This document shows positions 4,494-7,973 of a stretch of DNA of 7,973 bases, piece by piece (position 1 is the first letter of the stretch; every line of letters starts with the position of its first letter). The stretch is from positions 1 to 7,973 of the forward strand of contig JAYEIF010000230.1 in the NCBI GenBank assembly GCA_034659895.1, in the 5' to 3' direction. The position numbers were made by a program, and so were the translations under genes. The DNA comes from B120-G9 sp034659895 (lineage in GTDB: Bacteria; Zixibacteria; MSB-5A5; GN15; FEB-12). Under the pieces are notes generated by a model. That model did no database searches. It was not told the DNA's origin and was given only the letters and a program-made list of their open reading frames with translations.

Positions 4494-7016
4494 TTAAAAA
4501 TCAAAATCACTGGTAAATGATCTCCGCATCAAATACCTAATCGATTTATATTCTTTATAATGCGATGTGCCCAGTTCCTTTTCTTCGAGCTTGAGAATCA
4601 CATCATGTTCATTTGCTTTGTCTGCTTGTTTGGTCATTACAAATCTAATCTGCAGCTCTCGTTCTCTTGGGTTCTCCGAATTCAAATCAAAAGTCAATTC
4701 ATGTCTATCTGAGATGAGTTCGCCCTCTTGAGTATAAATACCAGCTCTTAGCTTCCTTGACTGCACTTTGTCTGCAATTGGTTGTTTCTGATAAAGGGCT
4801 ACAGCCAACTGGCCAGATGTAATAACGGAACTGCTACCACGAAGTATATCAACATCGACTACACTGATGTCTGTCTGACGCTTCTTGTTAATCTTGATGA
4901 TTGGAATCACAACTTCCTGCAAAGAAGCTCCACCATGCACAAAACGACTACCTGAACCCTTTTGCCTCAAGCGATTGATTGACTTGGGTATTTGAATCTC
5001 AACATCACCTGATAGCCCAAGTTGGGAAGCTGTAAACTTCTTCAAGCTACTATTCTCCGATAAACCCTTGCCAATGATAAACCGCCTGTCCAGATATAAT
5101 ATCTCACTACCATCTGGTTCAGCTTCAGTGAAGTCGCTTTCATCTATTGCTCGATTCTGATATATGAACCCGTGATCCGCTGTCAGAAGTATTCTGTTTG
5201 CATTTGATGACGTGAGCTTCTTTATCAGCTTAATCAAATCAACAAGCGTTTCCTCTACTGCTCCAAATACTCTCTCTTCTGAATCACGCTTGTCACCAGT
5301 AATATCAATCCGGTTGTGATAGATGTAGATAGCATCGTTGTCTTTTACCAGTGCACGGGATTCATCATTGTTCATCCCCAAGAACTCCTCAGCTTTTACA
5401 GTTGCTATATTCTTCCTGACAGCGTTGCTAAGGATTTTGTTACGGTTGGCTATTCCCTGAGAGCTTTGACCATCGACCAGAACAGCTCCGGTGTCGTTAT
5501 CTTTCAGTGTAATCTCTTTATTTGGAAGAAGTGCCGCCATTCCCAGCTGAGTGTAACTTGGAAGCATAGCCAATGATGATTCCAATACTGCTTCATAGCG
5601 ATCCTCCTGCCTGATACGCCCCAAAAGTTCTTCTCCAATTTCGTAGCGTAAAGCATCAGAGATTATCACAAATATCTTGTTCTTCTTGTCGAAAACTGGT
5701 GAGACATACCTATCGAAAAATCTATTTTGGAGTGAACATGGGTGATTTTTGCAAGTATTTGCTATATCCCATTTGTCAGTATCATCTACTACCTTCTGCC
5801 AATTATCATTTACAGTGAGCAAGAAATTTGTTGAGTAAAGGTTCTCCATCTGTTTAGACAATTTCTCCAGTAGAGAAGTCTTACCAGAACTTTGAAGGTG
5901 GTAAGTATACTTGCGGTATAGCTGGTCAAGCCGATACCACGAGCGACAGTAATTCTGGACACCCTCCGTGATTGATTCCATTGTCAGATGATCTTTAACT
6001 TCATCAAGAACATGATTAAACTGAGCCGCTACATCTATCGCACTATATTCATGTTCAAAACGGTCATACCAATGACTCTGTCGCCTCTGTCTGACAAGCA
6101 ACGCACAATCGCCAGCAGAGATTGTTCTTTCTGCCACATTGCGAACAAGGTCACTGATAATCTTCTTATCTATTAGCTCGAAATAATCAAGCTCTATCAG
6201 CTTCCTGAAATCTTTGCTTCCAAGATCATGTTCTATACTTAGAATATCAGCACATTCATCTGACAAGTTCTTGAATGAATCCTCATACTTCCTGCTATCT
6301 TTCCATCTCTTCAGAAAAACAAGAGCATCACTTGTCAGCTTAATAGCACCATCGGTACCCATCGCATAACAGGATTTGAATAGCTCAATAACAAAATCCT
6401 TAACTCCCTTTGTTTCCGAGCTATACCCGTAGAATCGTTTCATCTGTTCCCAGAGGAACTCATCAAGACCACAGCGAGTGATTAGTTTGAATCTGTCGTC
6501 CTTGCCCTCTGACAGTTCTGCTAATAGGCTCTCCAGAACCGAATCTATAAGGGGTTCCGATCCAGCACATATAGCCAGCATCTTCAACCGAATCTTGCCT
6601 TGGGTGTCATCCTTATCCAGAAGTGTCTTTAAGTCTTCCTTGCGTTTGACAGCATGAAAAAATGTATCGTGGGCTTGCACCATATCAATAAACTCTATAC
6701 CAAGCTCCAGCTCAGCAAGCCATAACGCCACTTGGTCGGTGCGAAACTCCCCATTTGACAGTTGCACATCAAGCAACCAGTTGTTTATATCTGCTGGCTG
6801 AGGGCTTTCCTTGTATAGCAAAAACTTTTGATCTGGTTGTTCTTTAAGCACACGATATTTGAGACCAAATTCATTATTAGTGATCTCAACCTTTTCAACA
6901 TCAGGAATGTCAAGTGACTCATAGTCAACTCGTAGCTCTTTTTTGCTGTCATACCAGAAAATAATGCGGTGCTTTTCAAACAACCTTGTTAACGCTTGTT
7001 TAATGTGGGAACTCAT
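4494..7016 (-). CDS. pglZ: BREX alkaline-phosphatase-superfamily protein PglZ
   Basis: The protein has 840 residues, a normal length for type A PglZ of BREX type 1. PglZ is essential for BREX immunity and interacts with other BREX components; its exact substrate is not settled. The N-terminal half (about 1-440) is largely helical and family-specific. The alkaline-phosphatase fold follows with its metal-site motifs: I-I-S-D-A-L-R-Y-E (Asp454), M-L-P-S-Y-T-Q-L-G (Thr489, the likely nucleophile position), H-N-R-I-D (Asp571), L-T-A-D-H-G-F (Asp614, His615) and F-V-H-G-G-A-S-L-Q-E (His694). All expected residues are present, so the protein looks intact. The C-terminus (about 715-840) is a beta-rich accessory region. 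The ATG overlaps the pglX stop by one base, indicating translational coupling. Residue roles are assigned by family analogy. Confidence 0.96.
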   Translation of the reverse strand: MSSHIKQALTRLFEKHRIIFWYDSKKELRVDYESLDIPDVEKVEITNNEFGLKYRVLKEQPDQKFLLYKESPQPADINNWLLDVQLSNGEFRTDQVALWLAELELGIEFIDMVQAHDTFFHAVKRKEDLKTLLDKDDTQGKIRLKMLAICAGSEPLIDSVLESLLAELSEGKDDRFKLITRCGLDEFLWEQMKRFYGYSSETKGVKDFVIELFKSCYAMGTDGAIKLTSDALVFLKRWKDSRKYEDSFKNLSDECADILSIEHDLGSKDFRKLIELDYFELIDKKIISDLVRNVAERTISAGDCALLVRQRRQSHWYDRFEHEYSAIDVAAQFNHVLDEVKDHLTMESITEGVQNYCRSWYRLDQLYRKYTYHLQSSGKTSLLEKLSKQMENLYSTNFLLTVNDNWQKVVDDTDKWDIANTCKNHPCSLQNRFFDRYVSPVFDKKNKIFVIISDALRYEIGEELLGRIRQEDRYEAVLESSLAMLPSYTQLGMAALLPNKEITLKDNDTGAVLVDGQSSQGIANRNKILSNAVRKNIATVKAEEFLGMNNDESRALVKDNDAIYIYHNRIDITGDKRDSEERVFGAVEETLVDLIKLIKKLTSSNANRILLTADHGFIYQNRAIDESDFTEAEPDGSEILYLDRRFIIGKGLSENSSLKKFTASQLGLSGDVEIQIPKSINRLRQKGSGSRFVHGGASLQEVVIPIIKINKKRQTDISVVDVDILRGSSSVITSGQLAVALYQKQPIADKVQSRKLRAGIYTQEGELISDRHELTFDLNSENPRERELQIRFVMTKQADKANEHDVILKLEEKELGTSHYKEYKSIRYLMRRSFTSDFDF

Positions 7017-7018
7017 TA
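7014..7018 (-). promoter_or_regulatory. TAATG stop/start overlap between pglX and pglZ
   Basis: On the minus strand the TAA of pglX (7018-7016) shares its last A with the ATG of pglZ (7016-7014). Only a weak GGA precedes it, so reinitiation by ribosomes finishing pglX probably drives pglZ expression and keeps the two products in proportion. Confidence 0.75.
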
Positions 7019-7973
7019 TTTCTTATCCGTTTTCTCGCTCAGTCCGGTTACTTTCTTAAGAGCTGGGCCGAACTTATTGTAGTTTACTTTAACACCGTCA
7101 TCAAGGTCGATCTCGATCTTCTCGGTTGCCAGTGGGTAAAGCACATCCTTTTCATAGCTCTCAAGTTCCGAGATCATTCCTTTAAGTTGTTCTATTTCCT
7201 TAAGTGCTTTTGTCTTTTCGCTCTGAGAACCTGAAGCGCTGACACTTATAGTCTCCAGATTGTCTTTGCGTGATACCAGTTTGTTATGGAACTCTCGAAG
7301 GTATTCATTGAGAACTACGCTCGCCGTATCTGGACGGTAACGGTGCATATAGATCAGGGCGTTGAAGATTCCTTTGGGACTGGAGAAGAGCCAGTAGATT
7401 GGACGTTTCTTGTATCGCTTAATATGATCGTTGTAGAAGTCCTTGATAAAATACTTCCGGATTGTCTTTCCAATAGCATCTTCAATGAACTTCAAGTTCT
7501 CGTTATATTTCTCTTCGCCAAAGGTGATCCGCAGAAACCGATAGAAGCGTTCTGAAATGTCATCTGTAAACCAATCTTCTTTTAACATCGGGATCACATT
7601 GTCGTCATCAGCTGGGAAGGTTGGTTTGGGGACTTTCTTCAGGTAATCCTCAATAGTCTCACCCTGATTAGCAAGGATCAGCCCTTCCTTGTCCAGTGAG
7701 TAACGGCCAAACATACAACCGACAGCATAAGAGATGAACTCCTTCATCGTGTCAGCAAGTAGTAGTGCTTCCAATTCAGCTTCACTCTTATTGCCGTTAT
7801 ATCTGTAGTGCGGGTTGCAAGTTAGGGTAATTTCTTTCAAAGGCACGTCTGGTGTTAGCTCATCCTGCAAACCATAAGCTTCGATAAAAATACGATTGTT
7901 TTCTTCTTCGAGTTGTTTCATCTCATCGGTCATATGTTGGCATTGAGAACGATATTTTTTGTAGGAAGAATAA
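7016..7973 (-). CDS. pglX: BREX adenine-specific DNA methyltransferase PglX, C-terminal part only
   Basis: The frame is open to the window edge, giving 318 visible residues. The ATG at 7933 lies inside the gene, since codons upstream (Y-S-S-Y-K-K-Y-R-S-Q-C-Q-H) continue the protein and no ribosome binding site precedes it. PglX is the N6-adenine methyltransferase that marks host DNA in BREX; full-length proteins are roughly 1200 residues, so the catalytic domain with its N-P-P-Y motif lies to the right of the window. Recognisable C-terminal signatures, numbered in the visible part: E-N-N-R-I-F-I-E-A-Y-G-L-Q-D-E-L-T-P (about 24-41), F-I-S-Y-A-V-G-C-M-F-G-R-Y-S-L-D (about 79-94), R-Y-K-K-R-P-I-Y-W-L-F-S-S-P-K-G (about 186-201) and a probable coiled coil (about 250-275). 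In this family the C-terminal region contributes to target recognition. The part seen is intact. Confidence 0.95.
   Translation of the reverse strand, partial: YSSYKKYRSQCQHMTDEMKQLEEENNRIFIEAYGLQDELTPDVPLKEITLTCNPHYRYNGNKSEAELEALLLADTMKEFISYAVGCMFGRYSLDKEGLILANQGETIEDYLKKVPKPTFPADDDNVIPMLKEDWFTDDISERFYRFLRITFGEEKYNENLKFIEDAIGKTIRKYFIKDFYNDHIKRYKKRPIYWLFSSPKGIFNALIYMHRYRPDTASVVLNEYLREFHNKLVSRKDNLETISVSASGSQSEKTKALKEIEQLKGMISELESYEKDVLYPLATEKIEIDLDDGVKVNYNKFGPALKKVTGLSEKTDKK

Noticed and set aside
7016..7933. Complete 305-residue gene starting at 7933
   Set aside because: The frame continues upstream to the window edge, there is no ribosome binding site, and the sequence is the known C-terminal part of PglX.

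Overview
The window holds two unrelated regions that converge on a short gap. The left fifth (1-1696, plus strand) is the 3' end of a large secreted, multidomain protein gene. The rest (1929-7973, minus strand) is the downstream half of a phage-defence operon of the BREX type 1 layout: pglX (3' part), pglZ, brxL, then two small unidentified genes. No rRNA, tRNA, CRISPR array, insertion sequence or clear terminator is visible.

Organism: certainly bacterial. The left protein has a fibronectin-III-like end, an Ig/cadherin-like domain of the 'D-I-P-D-Q-T-I-A-E-G' type, FG-GAP/VCBS repeats, and a two-part dockerin-like tail whose halves each end in a proline run and a cysteine. From memory, this combination is common in Zixibacteria and related uncultured FCB-group lineages, probably assembled from an environmental metagenome. 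This is recognition of style, not a database match. Hand counts of three 60-base lines gave about 53% GC in the repeat gene (1021-1080), and 30% (4501-4560) and 43% (5101-5160) in the BREX genes. That fits a horizontally acquired defence island but is far from proof.

Left region: seven nearly identical 147-bp units (49 residues each) sit inside, and interrupt, an Ig-like domain whose two halves lie at about 179-274 and 1307-1480. The first partial calcium loop and the last partial unit complement each other, so the seven units could close into a seven-bladed beta-propeller. The tail has two EF-hand-like dockerin repeats.

Right region: transcription runs right to left. pglX and pglZ overlap by one base (TAATG), and 13 bases separate pglZ from brxL, which has a good ribosome binding site. 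BREX blocks phage replication; PglX methylates adenine in host DNA, PglZ is an alkaline-phosphatase-superfamily protein essential to the system, and BrxL is an AAA+ DNA-binding motor. Here BrxL lacks the usual Lon-protease-like C-terminus. In its place is a domain strikingly like the C-terminal phospholipase-D-like membrane-binding domain of eukaryotic MITD1. This is the most interesting signal in the window. The two small genes directly downstream (66 and 90 residues) are candidate accessory factors of the island.
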